Shown here: in pieces, positions 1 to 9,389 of the stretch
Layout: the number at the start of each line of letters is the position of its first letter
Numbering within the stretch: the first letter of the stretch is position 1
Source of the DNA: Anaerolineaceae bacterium
Lineage (GTDB): Bacteria > Chloroflexota > Anaerolineae > Aggregatilineales > Phototrophicaceae
Direction: 5' to 3'
DNA: 64,000 nt
Assembly: GCA_020634165.1 (NCBI GenBank)
Contig: JACKCF010000006.1
Location: 57,390 to 121,389, forward strand
The notes under the pieces: model-generated
The model's input: only the letters and a program-made list of their open reading frames with translations
What the model was told of the DNA's origin: nothing
Database searches by the model: none
Position numbers and translations under genes: made by a program

Positions 1-1
1 A

Positions 2-595
2 GAGGTCAATCTACTGTCCGAAGGCGACCATGTCACCAGCTACACACTGGCACCCGTCTTCTCTAAATTGGGGCGTAAGCTCAAAGGTGATATGCAAAAG
101 GTCAAGAATGCACTTGAAAATGCATCACCTGACGAAGCTGAGGCATGGGGTAAAACCCTACTCAGCGATCAAGGCATCACCATCACCGTTGGCGATCAGA
201 GCTTTGAGTTGGCACCCGATGAAGTGGAAGTCCGGCAGGAAGCCGCTGAAGGCTTTGTCTTCTTTGAGGATCGTGGCTACGTGGCAGCGCTCGATGTTGA
301 GCTAACGGATGAACTCATCAATGAACGTATCTCGCGTGAAGTCGTTCGTCGCATCCAGGATTTGCGTAAAGATGCTGACTTCGATATCGACGATCATATC
401 AGCGTCAAATTCGAGGCGACGGATCGGTTTGCGAAAGCCATCCGGCAGCATAAGGACTACATCACGCGCGAAACCTTGGCGGATGACTTGCAAGAGGGTA
501 CACCAAATGATGGTTATCATAGCCAAACGTTTGCGTTTGATCGTGAACTAGACGGCGAGAAAATCACCATCGGCGTGCGTCAGATAAACGCCTGA
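2..595 (+). CDS. ileS: Isoleucyl-tRNA synthetase, C-terminal part (5' truncated by window edge)
   Basis: The open frame enters from the left edge (codons in frame with position 2) and stops at TGA 593-595, so only about 197 C-terminal residues are seen. The segment matches the C-terminal region that follows the anticodon-binding domain of bacterial IleRS: an EVN start, a LGRKLKGDM element like the family LGpklGk, the INERISREVVRRIQDLRK helix, and a final YITRETLADDL motif. The catalytic HIGH and KMSKS motifs lie outside the window. IleRS charges tRNA-Ile in the cytoplasm. An internal TTG at 68 could be mistaken for a start, but the homology runs through it. A strong terminator follows, so this is the end of its transcription unit. 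Confidence 0.9.
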   Translation, partial: EVNLLSEGDHVTSYTLAPVFSKLGRKLKGDMQKVKNALENASPDEAEAWGKTLLSDQGITITVGDQSFELAPDEVEVRQEAAEGFVFFEDRGYVAALDVELTDELINERISREVVRRIQDLRKDADFDIDDHISVKFEATDRFAKAIRQHKDYITRETLADDLQEGTPNDGYHSQTFAFDRELDGEKITIGVRQINA

Positions 596-633
596 ACATA
601 ATCGTTTGGTGAATATCCACAATGAATTGATGG

Positions 634-662
634 CCACCTGACCTTAGTCAGGTGGTTTTTTC
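634..662 (+). terminator. Intrinsic terminator after ileS
   Basis: Perfect 9-bp stem (634-642 with 647-655, CCACCTGAC/GTCAGGTGG), 4-nt loop CTTA, then a run of seven T. It lies 38 bp after the ileS stop and separates ileS from the PucR gene. Confidence 0.9.
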
Positions 663-710
663 TTGTTTTTTGTGCAACTCGCTGTATATTATAAGGCGAA
701 CTCTTCCATC

Positions 711-748
711 ATGGTGATTTTATTGTCAAATTTGCATATAATCACCAT
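711..748 (+). promoter_or_regulatory. Probable promoter with flanking inverted repeat ahead of the first PucR gene
   Basis: A perfect -10 hexamer TATAAT lies at 737-742; the -35 is weak (GTGATT at 715-720, 16-bp spacer). An 8-bp perfect inverted repeat, ATGGTGAT at 711-718 and ATCACCAT at 741-748, brackets the putative -35/-10 region, as an autoregulatory operator might. TTGTGCA at 670-676 and its complement TGCACAA at 753-759 also flank the element. The predicted transcript would start near 749, giving a short leader to the start codon at 766 or 772. Function is inferred from position only. Confidence 0.45.
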
Positions 749-771
749 ATTATGCACAAAATGGATTGCCA

Positions 772-2436
772 ATGGTGACGTTACCTACCAGTAATCGTGC
801 GACATCTGACAAAAACACAGCGACACTCCGGTCATTGTTGCGGTATGCTCTCCCTCTGAACTCCACAATTGTCTCTGGCGACCCTGATACAGCCATCAAC
901 TGGGCGATTCTTATACGGGCGCAGCCAGCGTCCTATCCTGAGATTTATGGCGGCGAACTCGTACTTGTCTCGCTGGAAATGATGCGTGTTTATGAAGCAC
1001 GTGTCACGCTCCAGAGTGTATTGCGTTCACTAGCGGAATTTCGTGTAGGTGCTTTGGCAGTCGATGGTGACATCACTCAGGACGACATCGACACAGCGAT
1101 TGATTGCAATATCGCGCTACTGAGTTTGCCAGAAGGCACAGGCTTGTCCGGCGTTGAGCGATCTGTGAACCGTCTGATCGTCAATCAGTCGGCACAGGTC
1201 AACGAGCGCGCGATGGATATTCAGCGCCAATTGACGCGCCTCGCAGCCGAAAATCGTGATCTTAACAGCCTGCTGCAAGTCATGGTTCGCTCAACGACGA
1301 AACCGATGGTCGTTCATGATGATGCTGGTGTATTGCTGGCTCAGGTCTATCCGGCGGTTGGTCGTCGCGGTAGTGGACGCAACATCGTTCAAAGTGTGCC
1401 GTATAGTTCATTCCAGAAGTGGTTGAAAGAAGAGGCGCCAACATCACAGGGCGCGATTTCTCGTAGCCCCATCGGCTATACAACGGCACTGAAGGTAGAA
1501 AAGCGCGTCGCTGGTTACCTCTCATTATTGGAATCAAGTGATGATCTGGATGAGTTCGACCAGCTTGTGTTGGCCTATGGGGCCGATGTCTGCGCGATTG
1601 AGCTTGCCAAGAGCCGCGCGATTTCCGCAGCAGTGGAGCAGGCTCGCGGTGACTGGATACAGATGTGGTTAAGCGGTACGCCTGCCGATGATGATTTGCT
1701 GCGTACCCGCGCCCAGCAATCTGGCTTTGATCCGCAAGTATCCTATGTAGTAACAGTTTTTAGGGCAGTATCTAGCAATGGCCAGATTTTGCCTCTGGAA
1801 TCGCTCATTTCGCTCGTCCGCGACGATATGACACGTCGCCAGGTCGAGGGCGCCGTCGGCCAATATGTGGATGTGATTGTCGCCCTGTATCCGGTTGACG
1901 ATTCCGGTGGCCTTCCACGTGCCCGCACCGCCATTGATGAACTGCGCCAGCAGCTCGCGACGCGCACCCCGTCCGGCCTGGTTGCGGCAGGGATTAGTCG
2001 TCCTGCTCAGGGCTTGGCTTCGCTGCGGGATGCCTACCGCGAAGCGAAAGATGCTGTCAGCATCGCGGGCGAACTCAACGATGTTGAGCATACGACATTT
2101 TACGGTGATCTCAAGCTCTACCAACTGTTGCTCGCACTCAAAGAGCGCAGCTTGGCCAATCTGCATCAATTCTATGAAGAAACGCTCGATCCACTGGTAG
2201 AGCACGACAATCGCAAGCAGTCCGACCTGATTCGTACGCTGGAAGGCTTCTTTGAGGCCAATGGCAATCTGGCGAAAGCCGCACAGGATTTGGACGTACA
2301 CCGAAATACGCTCGTGTATCGTCTTGAGCGCATCAGTGAACTGACTAATTTGGACCTCAACGACGCTGATAATCGCCTTATCCTGCACCTTGCACTAAAA
2401 GTGCAACGTGTACTTTCCGCAGTGCGCGTAAGCTAG
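772..2436 (+). CDS. PucR/CdaR-family transcriptional regulator (1)
   Basis: About 554 residues. The C-terminus carries the PucR-type helix-turn-helix: NGNLAKAAQDLDVHRNTLVYR followed by LERISELTNLDLND (roughly residues 500-540), preceded by the family DLIRTLEGFFEAN segment. The middle region (YREAKDAVSIAGEL) fits the GGDEF-like CdaR domain, and residues ~130-280 look like a GAF-type sensor. Members are single-component regulators responding to nitrogen-rich small molecules such as purines, allantoin or GABA, but no ligand can be assigned here. Start: TTG at 766 or ATG at 772, neither with a clear Shine-Dalgarno; ATG is preferred. It converges on gltB, with a second PucR paralogue on the far side of gltB, so control of ammonia assimilation is a plausible inference. 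Confidence 0.88.
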   Translation: MVTLPTSNRATSDKNTATLRSLLRYALPLNSTIVSGDPDTAINWAILIRAQPASYPEIYGGELVLVSLEMMRVYEARVTLQSVLRSLAEFRVGALAVDGDITQDDIDTAIDCNIALLSLPEGTGLSGVERSVNRLIVNQSAQVNERAMDIQRQLTRLAAENRDLNSLLQVMVRSTTKPMVVHDDAGVLLAQVYPAVGRRGSGRNIVQSVPYSSFQKWLKEEAPTSQGAISRSPIGYTTALKVEKRVAGYLSLLESSDDLDEFDQLVLAYGADVCAIELAKSRAISAAVEQARGDWIQMWLSGTPADDDLLRTRAQQSGFDPQVSYVVTVFRAVSSNGQILPLESLISLVRDDMTRRQVEGAVGQYVDVIVALYPVDDSGGLPRARTAIDELRQQLATRTPSGLVAAGISRPAQGLASLRDAYREAKDAVSIAGELNDVEHTTFYGDLKLYQLLLALKERSLANLHQFYEETLDPLVEHDNRKQSDLIRTLEGFFEANGNLAKAAQDLDVHRNTLVYRLERISELTNLDLNDADNRLILHLALKVQRVLSAVRVS

Positions 2437-2459
2437 ATATCGCGATTCTATTTAAACCA

Positions 2460-2491
2460 AAAACGGGACCTGCACAAGCTGGTCCCGTTTT
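2460..2491. terminator. Bidirectional terminator between PucR gene 1 and gltB
   Basis: Perfect 11-bp stem (2460-2470 with 2481-2491, core AAACGGGACC/GGTCCCGTTT), 10-nt loop, A-rich on the left and T-rich on the right, placed between two converging genes. The loop contains TGCACAA, the same 7-mer seen near the PucR and gltB promoters. Confidence 0.88.
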
Positions 2492-2508
2492 CTATTGGCT
2501 TAGCTACT

Positions 2509-5500
2509 CTAGTTGACGCGCTGTGGCGGCGCAATCTTCACGAAGTTGTTCTGTGGACGCTGTAGCAGTCGGTACAGGTGGTCAACTGCCTCTGCCTGGT
2601 GATTGAGTTCCAGTTCCTGAATATAAATATTCAGCAGGTCTTTCACATCCTGAACACCTGTCTCGTCCAGCGGGAAGATGTCTACTGTTGAGCCTGGAGC
2701 AATTCTTGCGTGGATGGCTTCAAGCGTCAGGTTCATTTCTGGCTGAATACGCTGGTAGATGGTGCCACCAGTCATACCTGCGCAAATCCACGGGCCTGGA
2801 TCGCCCAACACCAGGGCACGACCGCTTGTCATGTACTCGAAGGCATAACCCTTTAGGTTCGCACGCGCACCAATACTGCCGAGGCTATCTTGCAGCGGAC
2901 GTTCGATTTCGCCACCGAAGATCACATCGGCACCACTCATGCGGATGCAGGCACGAGTATCGGCATTGCCCTGCACGATGAAGGTGCCAGCCTGTGCGCC
3001 ATAGGCGAAGCTCTTGCCCACCGATCCGTCCAGGCGAGCACCATTATGATTCAGACCTTTTAGGATGCTGATTGTGCCCCCTTTTGCACACTTTGCGACA
3101 CCATCCTGCGCGCCACCTTCGACCAGCACATGAATTGGTTCATTCAGGAATGCGCCCAGGCCATTCCCTGGAATCGCTGAGTTGCTGAAACTTAGTGTTA
3201 CAGCCTTGAGTGCTTCTGTGTCCGGTAGTTGCTTGCGGGAAATGGCACCACACAGATGGGTACCCAACGCGCGGTCCATCGCCATAACCTGTTCGTCATC
3301 ATAAGTCAGTTCATAGTCGCCACGATCAACATACTTGGTGACAACTTCCGTAATCTGACGGCTGACCACATTGCGCGGGCGGCTCAGGCGGCGACCACCA
3401 GGCTGCGGAACGCGCTTCGGTTGATGGGGGGCAGGCTTAAGTAGGGTAGTCAGATCAATGCGGTCATGATGAGAAAATTGCTCAAGCAGGTCTGCGCGTC
3501 CAACCAGGTCCTGGGCATTGGTAAAGCCGAGTTTGGCCACCCAATTGCGGATATCTTGCGCGAGCATGTTAAAGACGCGGACGATACCTTCTGGCGAGCC
3601 TTTTTCTTCAAATGGCCGGAACGCTTTAAAGCCTTTAGCGGTTGCTTCTTCTTTGGTCTTGACGTGTGTAGTGATGCCAACATGACATGTGCCGTCCTGA
3701 CAACCACGACAGATTGTGCAGCCAACAGCAACCATCGCCATAGTACCAAATCCAACGCGATTCGCACCCAGGCACAGCATCTTGACGACATCACGACCAC
3801 TTTTCATGCCACCATCGACCCACAGCTCGACGTTATCACGCAGCTCACTACCGATCAGCGCTCGGTGTGCCAGCCATACGCCAATTTCCGCAGGCAAACC
3901 AACGTGCCTTAGCGAATGTGCCCTTGCGGCACCGGTGCCGCCTGTATAACCCGTCACAGTGATAATATCAGCGCCTGCCTTAGCCACGCCGACTGCGATG
4001 ATGCCAATGCCAGGTACAACCGGCAGCTTTACGCTGACTTTCGCATAGGGGTTCGCCGTTTTCAACTCGTCAATCAGTTGGGCGAGGTCTTCAATCGAAT
4101 ACAGATCATGATTGTTGCTTGGCGAAATTAATGCCACGCCTGGAGTCGTGCTGCGTACCGCGGCAATCTGGTCGGTGACTTTGAATCCAGGCAAATGACC
4201 CCCTTCACCTGGTTTTGCACCCTGCCCGATCTTGATTTCGATGAAGTCTGCATTATTCAAAAGATCGATGTTGACGCCGAAGCGACCGGAGGCAACTTGC
4301 TGTCCGCGATTCTTCTTGTATTTGGTACTGGCAAGGATGTCAGGTAGCTCACCGCCTTCGCCGTTCATACAGACGATGTTGAGTAGGACGGCTGCTTCAG
4401 CATAGGCGCGATACGCCAGTTCACCTTGCGAACCAAAGGACATAGCGCTGATGATGGCTGGCATGCTGTGGCCGCCAATACTGATATCGACATCTTCTGG
4501 TTTGATTTCGCTTGGTTGATCTGGCTCTTTCACACTCAGTAGATGGCGAATGCTGACCGGAATTTTGCTTTCCAGTTCCAGCATATGTTCCGTGTATTCT
4601 TCCAGCCCAATCTCGCCTTGGGCGACACCTTCGACCTTCTTCCACATCTTAGGGAAGAAACGATCAGGATTCGCCGGACGCCCGCGTGATTCGCCACGCA
4701 TTTCAGCGGCACGCTCTTCAGAGTCATCTTTCATCGCGCCCCAGGTTAGGCCGCGACCATCACTGCCGAAGTAATTTGGTGTCCCGAATACAGAAGCGAT
4801 GCCTTTGGAGAGGCCTATCGAACTGAAGGAATGACCGTAGCCACGTAGTTCATGGCAACCAATAGTCGAGGTGATTTTCTCGATACCGCTCTTGAGTGTT
4901 TTCACCATATTGCTTGTGGCCGTAATGACCACCTCATGTTCGAGGTCGGCGTTACCACCTTTAGGCGCTACACCCAACCCAACCGCGAACAGGGCATAGG
5001 GTACAAGTGCATTGGCTCCCAGGCTGACGCAGAGGGCAATGTCATGGAGATCGCGCAATGCCCCCGACCGAACCACAATGCCTGTACGTCGGCGCAGGTT
5101 GGGTTCAAAGTCTGCGATACGCAGTGCCTTATCGACAGCCGCAGTCACCAGTAGCGGGTCAATCCACAGCCGCTGGCCTTCCAGAATGTCTTCATCGTCG
5201 AGGATAAGACATTGTGCGTGTTTGATGACCGCGTTGACAGCCTCTGCCTGAATGCGCTCGATAGCTTCTTCCATCGTTTCGTCAAGCGCCGCACTCATAG
5301 AAATGACCTGTACGCGATCTTCAAAAACGTCCAGCAATTGCTGCAAAGTCATCGTCCCGAATTGAGAAGCAAGCTCGCGCAGGATGGATTCGTCACCGAT
5401 ATCTGCGTGGCCACCTAGCAAGATGGGTAGCTGTAGCTGAACCAGACGATCATCCGAGTGCCGTGATTTCGATACTTCCGGTCGTGCGCCGATGATAACC

Positions 5501-7236
5501 TGCGTGCTGAACTGGCTCTGTTCGCGTTCGCGGTCGATGGCCGGATTTGTTACGACGGCGACCGTTTCTTTGAAGTAATCAGCTATGTTCATGCGCGTAT
5601 TGCTCATCGCAGCTAACGCGCCATCCCAGCCCAGGCTGCCAATAAGTTCCTTGCTGGTTTCGGCCATATTTTCGATCAAACCGAGATGGAAGCGTTCCCA
5701 GCCCAGGCCGCTGATAATGGCTGCATTGAGTTTCAATTCCACATTGCCAAGAACCTGTGAGGAGGCCGCCGGCTGGATGGTAGTCGCCGCCGATTGACCA
5801 GGCTCTAACACAGCTTCTGCGACTGCTACTGTGGCAGCGACTTTCTTCGTTTCAGTTGCGCCGCCATTTGAAGGACGATTGGTAACTTCGACCTCAGGCC
5901 GACTAAACGTCCAGAAGCTCGGTGTAAAGGCGTCTCCTGAATCCGGATTGCGATCTGTATAGCGGTTAAGCACATGGCGCTGAATGGCTGGATAGTCCAT
6001 AACCTCGACGCCGCGACCATAATGCACCTCCAGGGCGATTTTCTCACCAGGGGCCATTGGCTTAGGGTTAGACGCCATCGCATCAAGCGGATAGACGCCG
6101 CGCTCAGACGACGCAAAATATTCCTTTTCAGTTTCGCCAAACCACAATGGCCGCAATCCCAGCGCATCAACGCTAAATACAAGCTGATTGCCTAAACGCG
6201 CGACAACCGCCGCCGGACCTTGCGCAAAGTGTCCGAAGGACTGCCGAATTTCCTCATACATGGTGTGGATGTCTGGCGCGTTTTGAATCAGATCATGAGG
6301 GTAGGGCGGGAAGATAAGTTCCATGGCCTCAATCAGGTCAAGCCCATAGCGTGAGCACAGTGCATGCAGCACACGGTCAACATCCTGTGAGTCAGAGCCA
6401 TTATGTGCCAGAGGAATATCGAGCATGTTCGCTTCAATGCGAAAGCGTGAAATTGTGTTGAATTCGCCATTATGCCCCAGTACATTGAAAGGCTGCGCGC
6501 GTTCAAAGATAGGGTTGGTATTTGTGCTGTAGCGCGCGTGGCCCATCGTGATTGTTGAGGCATAATCAGGATCACGTAGCTCAGGATAGTAGCGGCGTAG
6601 AATCTCAATCGTGCCCTGAACTTTGTAGACGACGCTGTGTGATGAAAACGATGGGAAATGAATACCCAGGTCCGCTTCTAATTTGACCTGCAATTCAAAG
6701 AGTGTTGATTCCAGCTTATCTGAAGCTACCTGTCCGTTGATACCAACAATCTGCCAGAATAGCGGCTCATTCTTTTCAGCATTCGGGCCGATAACTGTGT
6801 TGTTCACCACGCCCTGACGGTCGGCGAGAATGTGCAGGCCAGCTTCGCTGATTGTATGCTGGACATAGTTGATAATGTGCTGGGCACGGTTGCGATCCTC
6901 AGCTGGGATCATGATATGGGCAACCCAGAAATTCGGGTCTGTTGCCAGCGACGCGATCAGGCCCTTTTCCGAAAGCCACTTTGACCATAGCTGCCGCGGA
7001 ATGTCTGTAAGTACGCCGACGCCATCGCCTTCACCGTTGATGTATCCGGTGCGATGCCCCATACGTGATAGAGCTTCAATCGTACGTTTGACGTTGCCAT
7101 GTGTGGCTTGGCCGCCCTTGCGCACAGAGCAGATGAGGGCGCAGGCGTCACGGTTGTCTGTATCAATTTCATGCAGATCGAGGCCAATCAAACCGATATT
7201 GGAGGCTGACTTGGAAGTGTTAGGTAACGTGGTCAA
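2509..7236 (-). CDS. gltB: Glutamate synthase, large subunit (GltB-type)
   Basis: 1575 residues, normal for the large subunit. It transfers the glutamine amide to 2-oxoglutarate to give two glutamates. Domains in order: N-terminal class II glutaminase whose putative nucleophile is Cys32 (DACALICS) after a ~31-residue propeptide; central linker domain (SLGWDGALAAMSN, FKETVAVVTNPAID); FMN/synthase domain (GGEGGELPDI, IGQGAKPGEGGHLPG, TGYTGGTGAA); the 3Fe-4S motif C-x5-C-x4-C in CTICRGCQDGTC near residue 1175; and the C-terminal beta-helix with Gly repeats. The TTG start is supported by an AAGGAGG Shine-Dalgarno 6 nt upstream (complement of 7242-7250). The residues after Cys32 (ALIC) differ from the common CGxGF/L, so this is a divergent subtype. 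No small subunit gltD is adjacent. It is flanked by two PucR regulators. Confidence 0.93.
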   Translation of the reverse strand: MTTLPNTSKSASNIGLIGLDLHEIDTDNRDACALICSVRKGGQATHGNVKRTIEALSRMGHRTGYINGEGDGVGVLTDIPRQLWSKWLSEKGLIASLATDPNFWVAHIMIPAEDRNRAQHIINYVQHTISEAGLHILADRQGVVNNTVIGPNAEKNEPLFWQIVGINGQVASDKLESTLFELQVKLEADLGIHFPSFSSHSVVYKVQGTIEILRRYYPELRDPDYASTITMGHARYSTNTNPIFERAQPFNVLGHNGEFNTISRFRIEANMLDIPLAHNGSDSQDVDRVLHALCSRYGLDLIEAMELIFPPYPHDLIQNAPDIHTMYEEIRQSFGHFAQGPAAVVARLGNQLVFSVDALGLRPLWFGETEKEYFASSERGVYPLDAMASNPKPMAPGEKIALEVHYGRGVEVMDYPAIQRHVLNRYTDRNPDSGDAFTPSFWTFSRPEVEVTNRPSNGGATETKKVAATVAVAEAVLEPGQSAATTIQPAASSQVLGNVELKLNAAIISGLGWERFHLGLIENMAETSKELIGSLGWDGALAAMSNTRMNIADYFKETVAVVTNPAIDREREQSQFSTQVIIGARPEVSKSRHSDDRLVQLQLPILLGGHADIGDESILRELASQFGTMTLQQLLDVFEDRVQVISMSAALDETMEEAIERIQAEAVNAVIKHAQCLILDDEDILEGQRLWIDPLLVTAAVDKALRIADFEPNLRRRTGIVVRSGALRDLHDIALCVSLGANALVPYALFAVGLGVAPKGGNADLEHEVVITATSNMVKTLKSGIEKITSTIGCHELRGYGHSFSSIGLSKGIASVFGTPNYFGSDGRGLTWGAMKDDSEERAAEMRGESRGRPANPDRFFPKMWKKVEGVAQGEIGLEEYTEHMLELESKIPVSIRHLLSVKEPDQPSEIKPEDVDISIGGHSMPAIISAMSFGSQGELAYRAYAEAAVLLNIVCMNGEGGELPDILASTKYKKNRGQQVASGRFGVNIDLLNNADFIEIKIGQGAKPGEGGHLPGFKVTDQIAAVRSTTPGVALISPSNNHDLYSIEDLAQLIDELKTANPYAKVSVKLPVVPGIGIIAVGVAKAGADIITVTGYTGGTGAARAHSLRHVGLPAEIGVWLAHRALIGSELRDNVELWVDGGMKSGRDVVKMLCLGANRVGFGTMAMVAVGCTICRGCQDGTCHVGITTHVKTKEEATAKGFKAFRPFEEKGSPEGIVRVFNMLAQDIRNWVAKLGFTNAQDLVGRADLLEQFSHHDRIDLTTLLKPAPHQPKRVPQPGGRRLSRPRNVVSRQITEVVTKYVDRGDYELTYDDEQVMAMDRALGTHLCGAISRKQLPDTEALKAVTLSFSNSAIPGNGLGAFLNEPIHVLVEGGAQDGVAKCAKGGTISILKGLNHNGARLDGSVGKSFAYGAQAGTFIVQGNADTRACIRMSGADVIFGGEIERPLQDSLGSIGARANLKGYAFEYMTSGRALVLGDPGPWICAGMTGGTIYQRIQPEMNLTLEAIHARIAPGSTVDIFPLDETGVQDVKDLLNIYIQELELNHQAEAVDHLYRLLQRPQNNFVKIAPPQRVN

Positions 7237-7609
7237 CGTTTTCCTCCTTATTTGCTATGGTGCACGTCCGACTGCGTCTGAGTTGAGACCGTATCGTCGT
7301 GATTGTGTTCTCTTATTTGGGAGTGTGCGGTAGATTGCACAAATTGTCTATTTCAGACAGGTTGCTTGCCAAGTTTTTGTGGATTCATCACCAACAAAAA
7401 CCTAGATTGACGATATCCCAAGAAATAATCTACCACGCTGTAAAAAGAAGTGATATGTATAGGGCATCAGTTTGTTTTCGTACATTGTGCCCAAATAAAA
7501 GCCTGCCAACCGTTTGGCTATGTAACTTGTGCACCTTGCACATCTGAGGCTGCACCCATTTTGAATTAGGTGCTGAATTGTTGAAACTGTAGTTTATTCA
7601 ATGTCTGTG
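7237..7609 (-). promoter_or_regulatory. gltB upstream region with repeated TTGTGCA-like words
   Basis: 373 bp without a convincing gene. It lies upstream of gltB and downstream of the second PucR gene (both leftward). It holds TGCACAA at 7336-7342, TTGTGCA at 7527-7533 directly followed by TGCACAT at 7537-7543 (together an inverted repeat TGTGCA-CCT-TGCACA), and a partial TTGTGCC near 7485. These are candidate operator half-sites. I could not fix a convincing -35/-10 pair for gltB. An 82-codon rightward open frame (7299-7547) has low-complexity, Cys/Leu-rich composition and no Shine-Dalgarno, and I regard it as chance. Confidence 0.4.
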
Positions 7610-9256
7610 CTAGTTAATCGTCAACAATCTGCGGATCGTCAAAGCCAGATGAAGGGCTAGCCGGGTCTCTGGCCTGTTCAGATCAATTTCTGCAATCTCA
7701 TTGATGCGATTCATACGGTAGAGCAGGGTGTTCCGATGCACAATTAACATATCTGCCGTCTGTGACAGATTGCCGTGACAGCTAAAGAACGCCTCTAGCG
7801 TCTTGATCAGGTCAGCATGCTGCCGATGATCGTAATCGATCAGCGGTCCTAATGTCCGTTCACAGAATGCTAACAGCTTGTCACGGTCGCTGAGGCTCAG
7901 GATCAACTGATAGACACCCAGGTCTCCGATGTAGAGGGGTGTATCCGTTTGTAGGCGCACAGCCAGTTCCATCGCCTGGACAGCATCGCGATAACTGGTA
8001 CGCCAAGATGCAATATCGCGCGCGGGTTGCCCCAGACCAACAGCAATATGTTGCTGCGGATAAATCCGACGAATTTCACTGGAAAATGCCTGGCTCAGTT
8101 TCAGGCTTGTATCGATAGGGTCTTTGGGATTGGTTGCATGGAAAACCACAACCTCGCGTTCTTTTTCACGAATCCAGACCAGGGCATTGGCACCTTGCTG
8201 GTCGATCAGGCTGTTAACAGTGGTTTCCAGCCGTCGCATTGAGGGTGAATTATCGCCGCGCCATGCCAGCACCATCGCGACATGCGTCTGTGTCATGTCA
8301 TGCTCAAAGCGTTCCCCCTGGCGAACAGCCTCTTGTTGGCTGACATCACCAATCAGCAGACGATCAAGGAACGTGCCACGAAGGCGCTTTTCAGTTTCAC
8401 TAACCGCCTTGAGTTTGGCCATCTCCAGTGCACACGCCGCTGCGCCGTGTTCAGCAACCAGCAGGTCGATATCATCAAGATCGCTATCACGCCCAATGAT
8501 GGAAAGATAACCGCGGCCAACCCCTTTGGTGACGACAGGCGCAATCAATCGCGCCATTCCTGTAATCGGCAGTGACTGCATCAACACGGGTTGATCGATG
8601 TCAGCGACTCGATGCCGATCCTGCATCTCAACAGGAAGATTATCTCCCTTGCGCAGGAACTGCTCGATTTCTTCCCAGGTTGCTACGAACTGTGGCTGCA
8701 AAGTGTGTTCAGTCACATACAGGCGCTTATCCTGAATGACGACCGCCTTATTCGTCAGGCGTGCCATCGCATTAATGAGTTCTGCCATGCCTTCATTACG
8801 TGAAGAAATCTGCGTAAGCTGCTTGTAAATCTGTGTGCCGCGCCGCTCGATTTGCCCCTTACGATCAACAAGCAGACTGACAACGGTCTTTTCGACCATG
8901 CGAATGCGGCTGTCGGGTGGCAGCAGCATTAAGGGGATATTGTAGGCTTTGGCTTCGGCAATCGCGCTAGGGGAGGGCATATCGCTCAGAACAACAGCCG
9001 ATGCCTTACTATCAGATGCCCAGCGTACGATGTCGATATCGGCATTGCCTGGTTTGGCGCGACCTGTATTAGGTGCGACCAGAATCACCTCATCCTGCTG
9101 CAAATTCTTGTGGGAAAGCGGATCTTCTGGATAGATGACAGTTGTCCAGGACGCGGTACGACCGAGCAGACCGTCGCCAGCGATCACCCGTGTGCCCAGT
9201 GGCAATGCTAGTTTACGTATATCTTCTACAGTAATGCTTGTATTGTTGTCGTTCAT
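7610..9256 (-). CDS. PucR/CdaR-family transcriptional regulator (2)
   Basis: 548 residues. The N-terminus (ITVEDIRKLALPLGTRVIAG) resembles the PucR N-terminal domain, which precedes a central sensor region (~130-290), a CdaR/GGDEF-like region (YRDAVQAMELAVRL) and the C-terminal PucR helix-turn-helix (HGNLSQTADMLIVHRNTLLY, RMNRINEIAEIDLN). It is a paralogue of the 772-2436 gene with the same architecture, although the sequences differ clearly outside the DNA-binding end. ATG start at 9256; no strong Shine-Dalgarno. It lies directly upstream of gltB in the same orientation, separated by 373 bp, so it may control gltB, itself, or both. Ligand unknown. Confidence 0.88.
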   Translation of the reverse strand: MNDNNTSITVEDIRKLALPLGTRVIAGDGLLGRTASWTTVIYPEDPLSHKNLQQDEVILVAPNTGRAKPGNADIDIVRWASDSKASAVVLSDMPSPSAIAEAKAYNIPLMLLPPDSRIRMVEKTVVSLLVDRKGQIERRGTQIYKQLTQISSRNEGMAELINAMARLTNKAVVIQDKRLYVTEHTLQPQFVATWEEIEQFLRKGDNLPVEMQDRHRVADIDQPVLMQSLPITGMARLIAPVVTKGVGRGYLSIIGRDSDLDDIDLLVAEHGAAACALEMAKLKAVSETEKRLRGTFLDRLLIGDVSQQEAVRQGERFEHDMTQTHVAMVLAWRGDNSPSMRRLETTVNSLIDQQGANALVWIREKEREVVVFHATNPKDPIDTSLKLSQAFSSEIRRIYPQQHIAVGLGQPARDIASWRTSYRDAVQAMELAVRLQTDTPLYIGDLGVYQLILSLSDRDKLLAFCERTLGPLIDYDHRQHADLIKTLEAFFSCHGNLSQTADMLIVHRNTLLYRMNRINEIAEIDLNRPETRLALHLALTIRRLLTIN

Positions 9257-9288
9257 TATGTCTATCTAACCCGTGATCATACGCACAT

Positions 9289-9328
9289 GACTTGTAACGC
9301 ATCCTACCATTTCTGTCAATATGCACAA
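9289..9328 (-). promoter_or_regulatory. Possible promoter of PucR gene 2 with an adjacent TTGTGCA word
   Basis: On the minus strand TTGACA (complement of 9314-9319) is followed 16-17 bp later by TTACAA/TACAAG as a weak -10. TTGTGCA (complement of 9322-9328) sits 2 bp upstream of the -35, the place an activator would occupy. The 133 bp between this gene and the next (9257-9389) hold nothing else recognisable. Confidence 0.4.
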
Positions 9329-9389
9329 AAAAACCGCGTTAAAATGACGAGGCTTTTGGTCAGGATATACGCTTAAAGGCTTAATGACG

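Noticed and set aside
1669..2388. 239-codon open frame antisense to PucR gene 1
   Set aside because: It mirrors codon structure of a well-supported gene, lacks a Shine-Dalgarno and has no recognisable domain.
3466..3912. Long rightward open frames inside gltB
   Set aside because: They lie wholly within conserved synthase motifs, including the 3Fe-4S region, and have odd Cys/His-rich composition.
7299..7547. 82-codon ORF in the gltB upstream region
   Set aside because: No ribosome binding site, biased composition, and it covers candidate operators.
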